From positions 682,001 to 746,000 of the forward strand of contig NZ_NEVS01000004.1 of NCBI RefSeq assembly GCF_002261215.1: a stretch of 64,000 nucleotides of DNA, read 5' to 3'. Of this stretch, positions 20,922-28,996 are shown one piece after another; the stretch's first letter is position 1; every line of letters begins with the position of its first letter. The DNA comes from Bordetella genomosp. 11. Lineage in GTDB: Bacteria > Pseudomonadota > Gammaproteobacteria > Burkholderiales > Burkholderiaceae_B. The notes below the pieces were generated by a model, which was not told the origin of the DNA, did no database searches, and saw only the letters and a program-made list of their open reading frames with translations. The translations under genes were made by a program, and so were the position numbers.

Positions 20922-21566
20922 ATGCTGACTGTCTGGGGCCGCCGGACATCGTCCAACGTCCAGGCGCTGATGTGGTGTATCGGTGAGCTGGGGTTGCCCT
21001 ATCGCCGTCATGACGTTGGCCATCGCTATGGCGGCAACGATACGCCGGCCTTTCTGCAAATGAATCCCAACGGCACCGTACCGGTGTTGCGGGACGGCGA
21101 TGGCGACCCGATTTGGGAGACCGGCGCGATCCTCCGCTACCTGGCGACACGGTATGGCGCGGACAGCTTCTGGCCGCGCGATCTGATTACCCGTACGAAC
21201 GTCGACAAATGGGCGGAATGGGCCAAACTGAATATCGCGCTCAACTTCACGGGCCCAGTGTTCTGGCATGTCGTACGCACCGCGCCGCAAGACCGGAATC
21301 CGGCCCTGCTTGCACAGGCTTTGGATGTGCTGGGCTGCAAGCTCGATATCGCCGAACAGCGCCTGGCCTCGCATCCCTTCCTGGCGGGCGATGCCTTCAC
21401 GCCGGCCGACATCCAACTGGGCCATATCCTGTATCGCTACTTCAGCGTGGACATTTCCCGGTCCGATCGGCCTGCCCTGCGTCGCTACTACGATGGACTG
21501 AACGAGCGGCCGGCGTACCGGGAACACGTGATGGTGTCGTATGAAGAATTGGCGGCACGACCATGA
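20922..21566 (+). CDS. glutathione S-transferase family protein
   Basis: A 214-residue protein with an N-terminal thioredoxin-like GST domain (about 1-80, with NPNGTVPVLRDGD and ETGAILRYLA for the glutathione site) and an all-helical C-terminal domain (FLAGDAFTPADIQLGHILYR). Ser9-Ser-Asn in RRTSSNVQ suits the catalytic Ser position. A ribosome site GGAGG precedes the ATG. The substrate is unknown. It stands alone between trpF and tRNA-Val. Confidence 0.92.
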   Translation: MLTVWGRRTSSNVQALMWCIGELGLPYRRHDVGHRYGGNDTPAFLQMNPNGTVPVLRDGDGDPIWETGAILRYLATRYGADSFWPRDLITRTNVDKWAEWAKLNIALNFTGPVFWHVVRTAPQDRNPALLAQALDVLGCKLDIAEQRLASHPFLAGDAFTPADIQLGHILYRYFSVDISRSDRPALRRYYDGLNERPAYREHVMVSYEELAARP

Positions 21567-21622
21567 CCCGCGATGGCGCTTTCCCATCGGACTCCGATCG
21601 CATGCTGCGCCTTCTTCGCGAT

Positions 21623-21652
21623 TTGACTCACCTTATAAATTCCCTATATAAT
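21623..21652 (+). promoter_or_regulatory. sigma70 promoter of tRNA-Val
   Basis: TTGACT at 21623-21628 and TATAAT at 21647-21652 are separated by 18 nt in an AT-rich stretch. The predicted start lies only a few bases before the mature tRNA end at 21665. Confidence 0.8.
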
Positions 21653-21664
21653 TTTTTTCTTTGC

Positions 21665-21741
21665 AGGCGGTTAGCTCAGCTGGTTAGAGCGCTACGTTGA
21701 CATCGTAGAGGTCGTTGGTTCGATTCCAATACCGCCTACCA
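21665..21741 (+). tRNA. tRNA-Val (GAC)
   Basis: A 77-nt cloverleaf with CCA encoded. The acceptor stem AGGCGGT (21665-21671) pairs with ACCGCCT (21731-21737). The D-arm is TAGCTCAGCTGG, the anticodon stem-loop is CTACG-TTGACAT-CGTAG with GAC at 21699-21701, and the T-arm is GTTGG-TTCGATT-CCAAT. Confidence 0.97.
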
Positions 21742-21750
21742 CCGAATACA

Positions 21751-21775
21751 CCAAGCAGCGCCAAGCGCTGCTTGG
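21751..21775 (+). other. perfect hairpin just after tRNA-Val
   Basis: CCAAGCAGCG (21751-21760) pairs with 21766-21775 around a 5-nt loop, 10 nt after the tRNA 3' end. It could guide 3' processing of the precursor. It has no T-run, and a proper terminator follows. Confidence 0.5.
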
Positions 21776-21790
21776 AAAGCACTCCCAGAA

Positions 21791-21824
21791 AACCCGCGTA
21801 AGCCTTGAACTCGCGGGTTTTTTT
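21791..21824 (+). terminator. intrinsic terminator of tRNA-Val
   Basis: AACCCGCG (21791-21798) pairs with 21812-21819, and seven T residues run through the arm to 21824. A classical rho-independent terminator. Confidence 0.9.
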
Positions 21825-21875
21825 GCGTCCAAATCGCCCAAGCCACTGGGCTGGATATGGGCGGCTACGGCAGTG

Positions 21876-22649
21876 CTATAGGGTCGGTTCCTCGCGTTCT
21901 ACCGGTGCCGGCGAAGGCGCGGAATATAACTGATGAAAGTACGTGTTCCGGACGCGCCTTGACCATTTCAAGTAGGCGACCCAGAACAGACTTCCGAGAG
22001 AGGCGCCGACCGTGGAGCCGAGTGTCCGTGCATCGAAGATCTGGAACAAGGTCACTTTGAGAAAGATCAACTGGGCGACGATGATGGCTGCGATCCCGAT
22101 GGGACCGAGGACCCAAAACGCAATGATGGCGGCATGGACCGATTCGGGCCTGTGTTTGACCCAAAGTAAACGGCCCGCGCGGATGCCGATGAACGCGGAT
22201 GCGATGACTATCGCCCAACATGTCATCTTGTAGTTGGACCAAGCGCTGATCCCACGTATCGCCGGATACTGCGCTTCGGTCTGCGCAAAGCCGCTCATAA
22301 GTTCTCCCATGGAGATGAACGGTCCTACAAACAACGCAAAAATCGGAAAGTACAACCATCCACCGACGCCAATCGGGCCTGTGTTGGCTCCGGATGCGGG
22401 TCCCGTCCTGCGCCAGAACATCAGATCACGCGGCCGGATCAGACCATCGCGTTCGCCGTTATTGCTGGCGAAGCCGGCTGTTATCCAGGCTATCCCCTGA
22501 AGAACCATAAACGCGATGGCGCCGAAAAAGAAAACGGGCCAGCCATCGCTGCGACTCGCAAGTCCGCTCAAAATCCCCAGCGCCAAGCAAACCCATGCGA
22601 CTGCGGACAGGGTCTTAACGATCCGCCGTATTCCTTCCTTCGCGTCCAC
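21876..22649 (-). CDS. DUF2569-like multi-pass membrane protein
   Basis: A 257-residue protein with about six hydrophobic helices (near 15-32, 38-60, 98-118, 142-160, 172-195 and 208-228). The segment IGVGGWLYFPIFALFVGPF resembles the start of DUF2569 domains, whose function is unknown. The start is a GTG at 22649, supported by a strong ribosome site (AAGGAGGGGAG). It lies downstream of tRNA-Val, facing it, in a stretch of small accessory genes. Confidence 0.6.
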   Translation of the reverse strand: MDAKEGIRRIVKTLSAVAWVCLALGILSGLASRSDGWPVFFFGAIAFMVLQGIAWITAGFASNNGERDGLIRPRDLMFWRRTGPASGANTGPIGVGGWLYFPIFALFVGPFISMGELMSGFAQTEAQYPAIRGISAWSNYKMTCWAIVIASAFIGIRAGRLLWVKHRPESVHAAIIAFWVLGPIGIAAIIVAQLIFLKVTLFQIFDARTLGSTVGASLGSLFWVAYLKWSRRVRNTYFHQLYSAPSPAPVEREEPTL

Positions 22650-22742
22650 GATTGCTCCCCTCCTTGCTAATCCGGTTTAAGGTTGTTTGAAGGTTCTGTG
22701 CTGGCCGACTTGGACCTCACGGATAAGGCGCCGGCCCTTTGG

Positions 22743-23072
22743 TTACCAACCGAACGGGTTTCCGCGCTTGGTGCCGGGAGTCCCCGTATAGGGATTGGTG
22801 TTGCCCTTGGTGGACCAGTTGTTGTTCAGCGAATTGTCTGGCATGGAACGCTGATGCGGCGCCACGTACGTGCCATTGTTGCGGCTGTATCCCTGGACTC
22901 CGGTCGAGTAGGGGTTCGACCCGCTCCCATAGCTGGGCATGGACGATCTTGGCGTCGAATAAACCGACGGAGGGTATGTCCGTCCGCCGAATGATCCATA
23001 TCCCCCCGACGCGAATGCACCCTGTGCGAACACCGCGAGCGATAACGCCACCCAAAACCTTGGAACCTTCAT
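22743..23072 (-). CDS. small secreted protein, NNWSTKGNTNPYTG motif
   Basis: A 109-residue protein with a clear signal peptide (MKVPRFWVALSLAVFAQGAFA) and a mature part rich in Gly, Ser, Tyr and Asn. The C-terminal block NGTYVAPHQRSMPDNSLNNN and NPYTGTPGTK is a motif I recognise from many small exported proteobacterial proteins of unknown role. The ATG at 23072 has AGGAG seven bases upstream; another in-frame ATG lies at 23087. Confidence 0.75.
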   Translation of the reverse strand: MKVPRFWVALSLAVFAQGAFASGGYGSFGGRTYPPSVYSTPRSSMPSYGSGSNPYSTGVQGYSRNNGTYVAPHQRSMPDNSLNNNWSTKGNTNPYTGTPGTKRGNPFGW

Positions 23073-23132
23073 CCTTGCGCTCCTCATCGGGGCCTCTTCA
23101 TTTTTGCCCCACTTTGTATGCAGGTAGATTCA

Positions 23133-23160
23133 ATTAGAAACTTCAGACTTGTTTTGTCAC
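23133..23160 (-). promoter_or_regulatory. candidate sigma70 promoter of the small secreted protein
   Basis: On the minus strand GTGACA (23160-23155) and TCTAAT (23138-23133) are separated by 16 nt, each matching the consensus in five of six positions. It lies about 60 nt before the start at 23072. Confidence 0.5.
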
Positions 23161-23426
23161 ATATAGGTGAAAAGTTTACCCCTCTTTCTGGAGACGTGGC
23201 AGCGTTCCCGCACCGGCTGTTTCTCACTCTGCCGGCATAGCCGTTAAGCCCATCCTCCCAGGTGTCGCCGGTGCCGCTGGCCTATGCCGATGTGACGCCT
23301 ACAATCCGTCAGGAAAGCCTGTTTGGCGCGAGTTTGAAAAGCGGCTTGGCTGGTTCTGTCTGATGCTCTTCGCCTAGACCGCCGGCCCGCTCGGTATGCA
23401 ACCCCTATCAATATGGAAGTCCCACC
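23161..23426. other. intergenic region, nothing recognised
   Basis: Together with the promoter above this makes a gap of about 350 nt between two divergent small exported-protein genes. I see no open frame with a credible ribosome site, no structured RNA and no repeat. Confidence 0.5.
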
Positions 23427-23711
23427 ATGAAGCACCTTCGATCTGTCTTGTCGCTGGTTTTTCTCTCCGCGTTTTGCGTGTCGACAGCCTCCTGCGCCGA
23501 TGTGCCGTCCAGGCGCTATGGCACGCAGGACTCGGGCGTGCCGGCTCCGGCGAGTCCCCAGGCGGAAAGTGTCCCCGGGGCGCCCCCGCTGACGATCCAG
23601 TCGGGCGAGGGCGAGAAACTGAATCTCCCGTGGTTCGTCAGGGACATCCAGGACTGGGTTAACCAAGATAGCACCGCGCCGGGTGCCGGCCGCCCGGCAC
23701 CCAACTGGTGA
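23427..23711 (+). CDS. small exported protein of unknown function
   Basis: A 94-residue protein with a signal sequence (MKHLRSVLSLVFLSAFCVST) ending in TASC, which could be a weak lipobox. The mature part is Pro/Gly/Ala-rich with one conserved-looking segment LNLPWFVRDIQDWVNQ. No family recognised. It is followed 100 nt later by another tiny lipoprotein gene on the same strand. Confidence 0.6.
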   Translation: MKHLRSVLSLVFLSAFCVSTASCADVPSRRYGTQDSGVPAPASPQAESVPGAPPLTIQSGEGEKLNLPWFVRDIQDWVNQDSTAPGAGRPAPNW

Positions 23712-23811
23712 AGCCGAAAAAAGGTGCATGCCGCCGTTACGAACCAAAACAGCTGACGTGGGAACGCGACCCTAAACTCTGCGTCCTTCTCAACCCTAAA
23801 GCGCAATCTTC

Positions 23812-23967
23812 ATGAAACTGCTTATCGGTTTGCTGTTTGTCGCCACCACGCTTAGCGCCTGTGCCGTCTACACCCCAAGCGGGGCCGTGGTCGTCGATCC
23901 GCATGGCGGTGGAGGCGGGGGCGGTGGTTTCTGTCCGCCCGGGCAGGCGAAGAAAGGGAATTGCTGA
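23812..23967 (+). CDS. 51-residue lipoprotein with polyglycine tract
   Basis: Starts MKLLIGLLFVATTLSACAVY: a basic-hydrophobic signal with lipobox LSAC, so the mature protein would be lipidated at Cys17. The mature part has eight consecutive glycines followed by FCPPGQAKKGNC, with two cysteines ten residues apart that could form a disulfide. A short CPPGQAKKG-type ending is seen in other tiny proteobacterial lipoproteins. Function unknown. A terminator hairpin follows. Confidence 0.7.
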   Translation: MKLLIGLLFVATTLSACAVYTPSGAVVVDPHGGGGGGGGFCPPGQAKKGNC

Positions 23968-24061
23968 ACGCCAGCCACTCATTTCCGGATAGCGAATAGG
24001 TCCGCTTTTTAGTTAGCCACCCTTCGGCACGCGCGGCCCCCTGTTCAGAATCCCAAGTCTA

Positions 24062-24107
24062 CGTCCCGCGATAAACCGCTCCGGCGGTCGATATCGCGGG
24101 CGTTTTT
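24062..24107 (+). terminator. intrinsic terminator after the small lipoprotein
   Basis: CCCGCGATA (24065-24073) pairs with 24092-24100; inside is a second helix ACCGC/GCGGT. The arm continues into CGTTTTT. This ends the transcript of the small lipoprotein gene before the EAL gene. Confidence 0.75.
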
Positions 24108-24134
24108 CACTGTCCGGAAGTGAGAGGCTTATCC

Positions 24135-25691
24135 GTGCATCGTTCGGCGCAGCGCGCGCGCTTTACCCTGGGGCATATGGTGTACCTGCTGCTGGCTGTC
24201 GCGCTGCCGTTCCTGTTGGCGATACCGGTGATCCACCATCAGGCCCAACGGCGTGCCCAGGACCAGCTGCGCATTGTCGAAAACCTGGTTATCTCCCAGT
24301 CTGAAAATATCGTCGCGCATGCCATCGATGTTGCCTCCGAGATCGACCCGCTGGCGGGCAAGTCTTGCAAGGACATCTTCGATACCTTGCGGGAAGCAGG
24401 CTCGCTGCGCCCGTACTTCCGCACCCTGGCGGTCATAGACCGGAACACGCTTTATTGTTCATCGGTCAGCGGCGCGCTGGACAGGCCGCTTGCTCAAGTC
24501 GTACCTGGCATGACCAGGCTACCGGCAGGCGTGACGATCTCCACCGTACCAGGAACGCCCCTGGTCCCGAACCGGGCGGCCTTATTCATTTTTCTGGGCA
24601 TCGACGACGGACGGGGCGTGCTGGCCAGCGTGGACGGTCAATACCTGCATGACCTGATTGCCGCCGTCGACCAGGAAGGGCATTACGCCGTCCAGCTGCG
24701 TATAGGTACCGGCTATGCGCTGAACGCCTCGGGGATACACGACTGGGGGGCCTTGGTCCAGCAGAACGATGGTGGCATCACGGTGACCAGGCGATCCGCG
24801 CTCTATCCCATCGAGGCTAGAGCGACGCTGAGCGGCGCCCGGCTCATTGCGTATCACCATGCCTTGTGGCTGCAGTACGTTCCCTTCCTGGCCATCGCGT
24901 CCGCGTTGTTGGCCTATCTGGCGCACCGCCTGAATACGCGGCGCATCGCCATGGCAACCGAGATTCGGCGTGGCATGCGGCGCAGTGAATTCTGCGTGCT
25001 GTACCAACCTATCGTGGATCTGGCCACTGGCGCCTGCGTGGGTGCCGAAGCCTTGCTCCGATGGCGTCATCCCGTCTACGGGACCGTACAACCCGAATTG
25101 TTCTACCCTTTGGTCGGCGAAAGCGCATTGGCCATGCGGCTGACACGCCACCTGCTTTGCCTGATACAGCGCGACCTGGGGACAGCGGCGTTGCCGGCCG
25201 GCTTTTGCCTGAACATCAACCTTAATGCAGAACATCTTTGCCGGCGCGAACTCGTGGGCGATGTCGAGCGTTTCCTGCACGGTTTCAAAGTGGCCAGCCC
25301 CCGGCTGATATTCGAACTGACGGAGCGCAAGGGCTTTCCCGATACGGCGGCGGTGTTGGGCAATATGCGCGCCTTGCGGGCCATCGGCGTCGCGTTTGCC
25401 ATCGATGATTTCGGTACCGGTCACAGCTCGCTGGCTTGTCTGGAGAAGATCACGGTCGATTATCTGAAGATCGCAAAGGGCTTCGTGTCGGTGATCGACA
25501 CCGATGCCGTCAATGCGCCCGTGCTGGAGCTGATCATCTCCCTGGGCGGCCGATTGGGCGTGGCCCTGATCGGGGAAGGCATCGAAACCGAAACCCAGGC
25601 CGCGTATCTGCGCGCGAAAGGCGTCACCCTGGCGCAAGGCGGCCTGTTTTCGCCGCCCGTTCCGGCGATCTCTCTACTGGCGGGCTTGTAG
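24135..25691 (+). CDS. CSS-motif EAL phosphodiesterase
   Basis: A 518-residue c-di-GMP phosphodiesterase. Two transmembrane helices (about 12-35 and 240-262) flank a periplasmic CSS-motif sensor domain; the motif itself is YCSSVSG. In E. coli relatives, redox state of these cysteines controls activity. The EAL domain looks catalytically complete: EALLRW, NINLN, FELTE, AIDDFGTG, LKIAK and EGIET. The GTG at 24135 has AGAGG seven bases upstream, so I prefer it to the GTG at 24120. It converges on the HPt gene. Confidence 0.9.
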   Translation: MHRSAQRARFTLGHMVYLLLAVALPFLLAIPVIHHQAQRRAQDQLRIVENLVISQSENIVAHAIDVASEIDPLAGKSCKDIFDTLREAGSLRPYFRTLAVIDRNTLYCSSVSGALDRPLAQVVPGMTRLPAGVTISTVPGTPLVPNRAALFIFLGIDDGRGVLASVDGQYLHDLIAAVDQEGHYAVQLRIGTGYALNASGIHDWGALVQQNDGGITVTRRSALYPIEARATLSGARLIAYHHALWLQYVPFLAIASALLAYLAHRLNTRRIAMATEIRRGMRRSEFCVLYQPIVDLATGACVGAEALLRWRHPVYGTVQPELFYPLVGESALAMRLTRHLLCLIQRDLGTAALPAGFCLNINLNAEHLCRRELVGDVERFLHGFKVASPRLIFELTERKGFPDTAAVLGNMRALRAIGVAFAIDDFGTGHSSLACLEKITVDYLKIAKGFVSVIDTDAVNAPVLELIISLGGRLGVALIGEGIETETQAAYLRAKGVTLAQGGLFSPPVPAISLLAGL

Positions 25692-25716
25692 CCCGCGGTG
25701 AACGGGACGGCGGCGC

Positions 25717-26064
25717 TTAATCCGGGTGAGTGGCGCGGTCCATGGCGGACTCGAGCGTCGTCAAATGATCGAGAGCGGCGAGTTCGATATCGCGCGAATC
25801 CGGCGGCAATCCTTGCTTGATGGCGCGTTCCAGGGGGCGCAGGATCGCAGCGGCCTGTTCAGGCTCCCCGGTCAGGAATGCCACCGACCCCTGGAGGCGA
25901 TGAGCGAGTTCGGCGGCTCGTTCGCAAGCGTGGCCGGCGAGAGCATATTGCAGCGCCGCGCGGTCTTCTCGCAGAATCTCCAGCGCGCGCTGAAGAAATT
26001 GGCGGCGCTCTCCGGGAGAGGGGTAGAGCTCTGTCAAGGTATGAAGGTCAAGCTGCAGCGGCAT
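25717..26064 (-). CDS. HPt phosphotransfer protein
   Basis: A 115-residue all-helical protein whose central motif AHRLQGSVAFL matches the HPt consensus AHxLKGxxxxx, with His near residue 54 as phosphoacceptor. The usual Lys after the His is replaced by Gln. It follows the hybrid kinase by six bases and should carry phosphate from the kinase receiver to the response regulator encoded first in the operon. Confidence 0.85.
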   Translation of the reverse strand: MPLQLDLHTLTELYPSPGERRQFLQRALEILREDRAALQYALAGHACERAAELAHRLQGSVAFLTGEPEQAAAILRPLERAIKQGLPPDSRDIELAALDHLTTLESAMDRATHPD

Positions 26065-26070
26065 GGGTGC

Positions 26071-27705
26071 TTATTCGTCCGGTGGCGTGGTGTCGACGGC
26101 GGGCAGATAGCCCGTGCGGCGCAGGGCGTCCTGCAGTTTGGCGCGCGTGGTGGGTTTAGGTACGTAGTCGTCCATGCCGGCGGCCAGGCAGGAGCGAGCG
26201 TCCGATTGCGTGGCGTTGGCGCTGAATCCGATCAGGATCGTGCGTGGCCAGCCATGGATCATTTCATGCGTGCGGACGCGTCTTGCCAGTTCGTACCCAT
26301 CCAGCCTGGGCATATGGCAATCCACCAGCATGGCTTTTGGACGCCTGGCCAGCCACGCCGCAAGGCCGGCTTCGCCGTCGTCGGCCGAATTGGCATGTAT
26401 TCCCAGCAAGGCGAGCTGCCGGAGGGTGATGTCGCGATTGATTTCGTTGTCTTCAACCAGCAGTACGTCGGCCGTAACGTCCGGCAGCCGCGTTTCATCG
26501 TAAGGCTCGCGGCACGGCAGCGGTGGCTTGATCGCGGGCGAATCGAGTGGGAAGGCCACGCTGCCATCGATCGGCGCGATATCGCGGACCGGTGTCCACA
26601 GCGTTTCCAGGGTGCGCAGGAAGGGATAAACCGAATGCATGGGACCGCAGCGCGTCGTGGCGGTGGCTACCCAGAAACCGTCGCCGCCGTCGGTCAGGAT
26701 GCGTATATCGGCGGGCGAGTCGGGCGCCAGGGTGCGGATGCGCGATTTGCGGCACCACGCGCGCAGCATGGGCAGCATCTCTGCATTGGCGATATGCAGG
26801 CTGGCTGTGCGTTCCGGGTAGCAAGGCCAGGTGAAGGCATGGGCGTCCCAGTGGGCGGGTATGCGCACGCAGGCGGACGTGCCTACCCCGCGTTGGCTGC
26901 GTATGGCGATCAGGCCGCCCATGCGTTCCACCAGATGCTTGACGATCGACAAGCCCAGTCCCGTGCCGCCGTGGCGTCTTGTCGTGGAGGTGTCTTCCTG
27001 GTGGAAGGGCGAGAACAGCCGGCGCTGGTACTCTTCCGACATGCCCGCGCCGGTATCGCAAACCATGATCTCGATTTCATCGCCGCTGCGGGCGAGCCGG
27101 CGCCGCGCCGATAGCGTGACGGCCCCGCGGTCCGTGAATGCAATGGCGTTGCTGAGAAGGTTTGCGACAACCTGGCTGATGCGGATTTCGTCGCCGAACA
27201 GCCGCCTGTCGAAGTGCGGCATGACAGCTACCGTCAGGGTCAGCCCCTTGCGGCGCGCCAGAGGCAGATAGAGTTCGGCCATGTTTTCCATGGCGCGGTA
27301 GAAATCGTAGGGAGCGTTGCAAAGTGGCAAGGCTCCCGATTCGATCTTGGCGTAATCCAGAATGTCGTTGATGACGCGCAGGAGCAGGCGCGCCGACTGC
27401 ATGGCGGTACCCAGATAGCGCTGTTGCTCCGCGCTTAGTTGCGTATCCTGGAGAATATCCAGGACACCGATGACGCCGTTCATCGGTGTCCTGATCTCGT
27501 GGCTGACCGTGGCCAGGAAGGCCGATTTGGCGGAGTCCGCCGCTTCGGCGCGTTCTCGGGCGAGAATGGCTTCGGCGCGGGCTTTTTCCGCGGTATGCCG
27601 CACGATGCGCATGCGCCGCTGACTCCATAGCAAAATCCCTATGGAAAAGAGAGTCAGCAGGACGGCAAGCACAGCCAGGAGTATCGGGATGCTTCTATCC
27701 GGCAT
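26071..27705 (-). CDS. hybrid histidine kinase without sensor domain
   Basis: A 544-residue kinase: one N-terminal membrane helix (about 6-28), a short coiled coil, the phosphoacceptor helix ATVSHEIRTPMNGVIG, the ATPase boxes NLLSNAIAF, DTGAGM and GGTGLGLSI, and a C-terminal receiver with phosphoacceptor Asp in MLVDCHMPRLDG. No periplasmic, PAS or HAMP domain is present, unlike BvgS/EvgS, to which the kinase core is similar. The signal must come from a partner or the membrane. ATG 27705 follows a possible GTG at 27708; the gene starts 27 nt after the response-regulator stop. Confidence 0.9.
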   Translation of the reverse strand: MPDRSIPILLAVLAVLLTLFSIGILLWSQRRMRIVRHTAEKARAEAILARERAEAADSAKSAFLATVSHEIRTPMNGVIGVLDILQDTQLSAEQQRYLGTAMQSARLLLRVINDILDYAKIESGALPLCNAPYDFYRAMENMAELYLPLARRKGLTLTVAVMPHFDRRLFGDEIRISQVVANLLSNAIAFTDRGAVTLSARRRLARSGDEIEIMVCDTGAGMSEEYQRRLFSPFHQEDTSTTRRHGGTGLGLSIVKHLVERMGGLIAIRSQRGVGTSACVRIPAHWDAHAFTWPCYPERTASLHIANAEMLPMLRAWCRKSRIRTLAPDSPADIRILTDGGDGFWVATATTRCGPMHSVYPFLRTLETLWTPVRDIAPIDGSVAFPLDSPAIKPPLPCREPYDETRLPDVTADVLLVEDNEINRDITLRQLALLGIHANSADDGEAGLAAWLARRPKAMLVDCHMPRLDGYELARRVRTHEMIHGWPRTILIGFSANATQSDARSCLAAGMDDYVPKPTTRAKLQDALRRTGYLPAVDTTPPDE

Positions 27706-27732
27706 CACTGGCGAAAGTTCATCATGGAAGAT

Positions 27733-28476
27733 TCAGTCGCCGATCGACTGTTCGAATTTTTCTTTCAGGTATAGCGCCAGCGCGAGATCGTCGGCCAGCT
27801 CCAGTTTTTTCATTGCCCGGCGCTTATGGGTGCTGATGGTCTTTTTGCTGCGCAGAAGCTTGGCCGCGATCTGCGTGACCGAGAGCCCCAGCGCGATATT
27901 GCGCAGGATTTCCAGTTCCGCATTGGTGAGCCGTTCTTCCGGCCGCTTCGGACGACAGTCGCGGACGTGGCCGTCGCTGCAGGAGTAGAACGCCCGCGGC
28001 GTGTTGACGGCCAGCCGGATCATGTCCGCGAGGAAGGGCAGGCGTTCGCCCTTCGGTACGTAGCCGTTGGCGCCGGCCTTGAACGCCGCGTATTCGGTAT
28101 CCATGATCTTGCCCGCGGAAAACGTGATGATGATCAGTTCCGGATGCAGGCGCCGGATGCGCTTGATGAAATGAATGCCCTCCCACGGCTGGCGGGGTAG
28201 GTAGAAATCGACGATGACGACGTCGCAGGGCACTTTCTTGAGGCTTTCGAGAAACCTTACGGCGGAGGTCTCGGTATGGACGACCTCGAAATCGGCCTGG
28301 TGCTGGAGGAACGAAGCCATGCCCAGCGCAATGACGGGATGGTCGTCCAGCACGGATACGCGGATCCGATGGCGCGGACGGGAGGTAAGCAGGTATCGCC
28401 GCACGGAGGGTTCGCCGGATATCAGCATTTGCGAGGCGGCGGGAGGTGGGGATGGAAGGCTGGGAGCGAGCGGCAT
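27733..28476 (-). CDS. NarL/FixJ-family response regulator
   Basis: A 247-residue regulator. About 35 disordered residues precede a receiver domain with LDDHP, phosphoacceptor Asp in VVIVDFYLP and Ser in ITFSAG; then a LuxR-type helix-turn-helix with LTNAELEILRNIALGLSVTQ and SKKTISTHKRRAMKKL. The layout regulator-hybrid kinase-HPt implies a His-Asp-His-Asp phosphorelay similar in logic to BvgAS. The ATG at 28476 has AAGGA six bases upstream; the frame is open further but that stretch overlaps the thrS leader and looks non-coding. Confidence 0.9.
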   Translation of the reverse strand: MPLAPSLPSPPPAASQMLISGEPSVRRYLLTSRPRHRIRVSVLDDHPVIALGMASFLQHQADFEVVHTETSAVRFLESLKKVPCDVVIVDFYLPRQPWEGIHFIKRIRRLHPELIIITFSAGKIMDTEYAAFKAGANGYVPKGERLPFLADMIRLAVNTPRAFYSCSDGHVRDCRPKRPEERLTNAELEILRNIALGLSVTQIAAKLLRSKKTISTHKRRAMKKLELADDLALALYLKEKFEQSIGD

Positions 28477-28832
28477 GCATTTCCTTGCTTGCAGGGCGCG
28501 CGCCGGCCGCGGGCGCGGCGCGGCGGCTTGCCAGTGGATAAAAGCGGGACACTGGCGGCGGGTCGTTACGCAGTTTATGGAGGGCATTCCCATATCAGCC
28601 ATTCCTTGGACGAAAATAAGACCGGCCTGAGGATTGGGGATACAGACGTTTTCATGGCCGGTATAGGTGCGCTCTCCGTAACGCGTAACGGGGTTTTGAT
28701 CCCGAAGAGTGATACAATCGGAAAATTCCACGGCGGGATAGTCTCGGCGGAACATGTTTTGCCGCCCACATGCCGGATACCATGCGAAGTTGCCATGGTT
28801 TATCGCCCCGCCACGTATCGAACCGGATAGCC

Positions 28833-28913
28833 ATGCACGCGCAATACCCCGTCCCGGCAGCACGAACGCCGACGCGAACCGCGACCTGGAGTCATCGCCC
28901 GTTACCGCGTTGA
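28833..28913 (+). CDS. putative thrS leader peptide, threonine-rich
   Basis: A 26-codon frame [20 protein letters not shown] plus six residues, with four Thr codons (ACG, ACG, ACC, ACC) inside seven codons at 28866-28886. It ends 58 nt before an intrinsic terminator that precedes thrS by 18 nt. The ribosome site is weak (CGGA). The spacing of Thr codons, stop codon and RNA arms fits classical attenuation control, so I read it as a regulatory leader rather than a functional protein. Not previously known to me for thrS. Confidence 0.55.
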   Translation: MHAQYPVPAARTPTRTATWSHRPLPR

Positions 28914-28996
28914 ACGCCGTTTCGTGTTTCGCCCGTCAGGCGGGATCGCAACAGCAAGCACAATCACCAAAAACGCGGCCGCAAGCCGCGTTTTTT
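28905..28996 (+). promoter_or_regulatory. candidate transcription attenuator of thrS
   Basis: Terminator: AAACGCGGC (28971-28979) pairs with 28985-28993, loop CGCAA, followed by TTT. Antiterminator: CCGCGTT (28905-28911), overlapping the leader-peptide stop, pairs perfectly with AACGCGG (28972-28978), the terminator's own 5' arm. A third element ACGCG (28872-28876), within the Thr codons, can pair with CGCGT (28906-28910). A ribosome stalled at the Thr codons would free 28905-28911 for antitermination. No plus-strand gene upstream needs this terminator. Confidence 0.55.

Noticed and set aside
21665..28830. Genomic island integrated at tRNA-Val
   Set aside because: Gene content is accessory, but no integrase, no transposase and no duplicated tRNA 3' end were seen, so integration is not supported.
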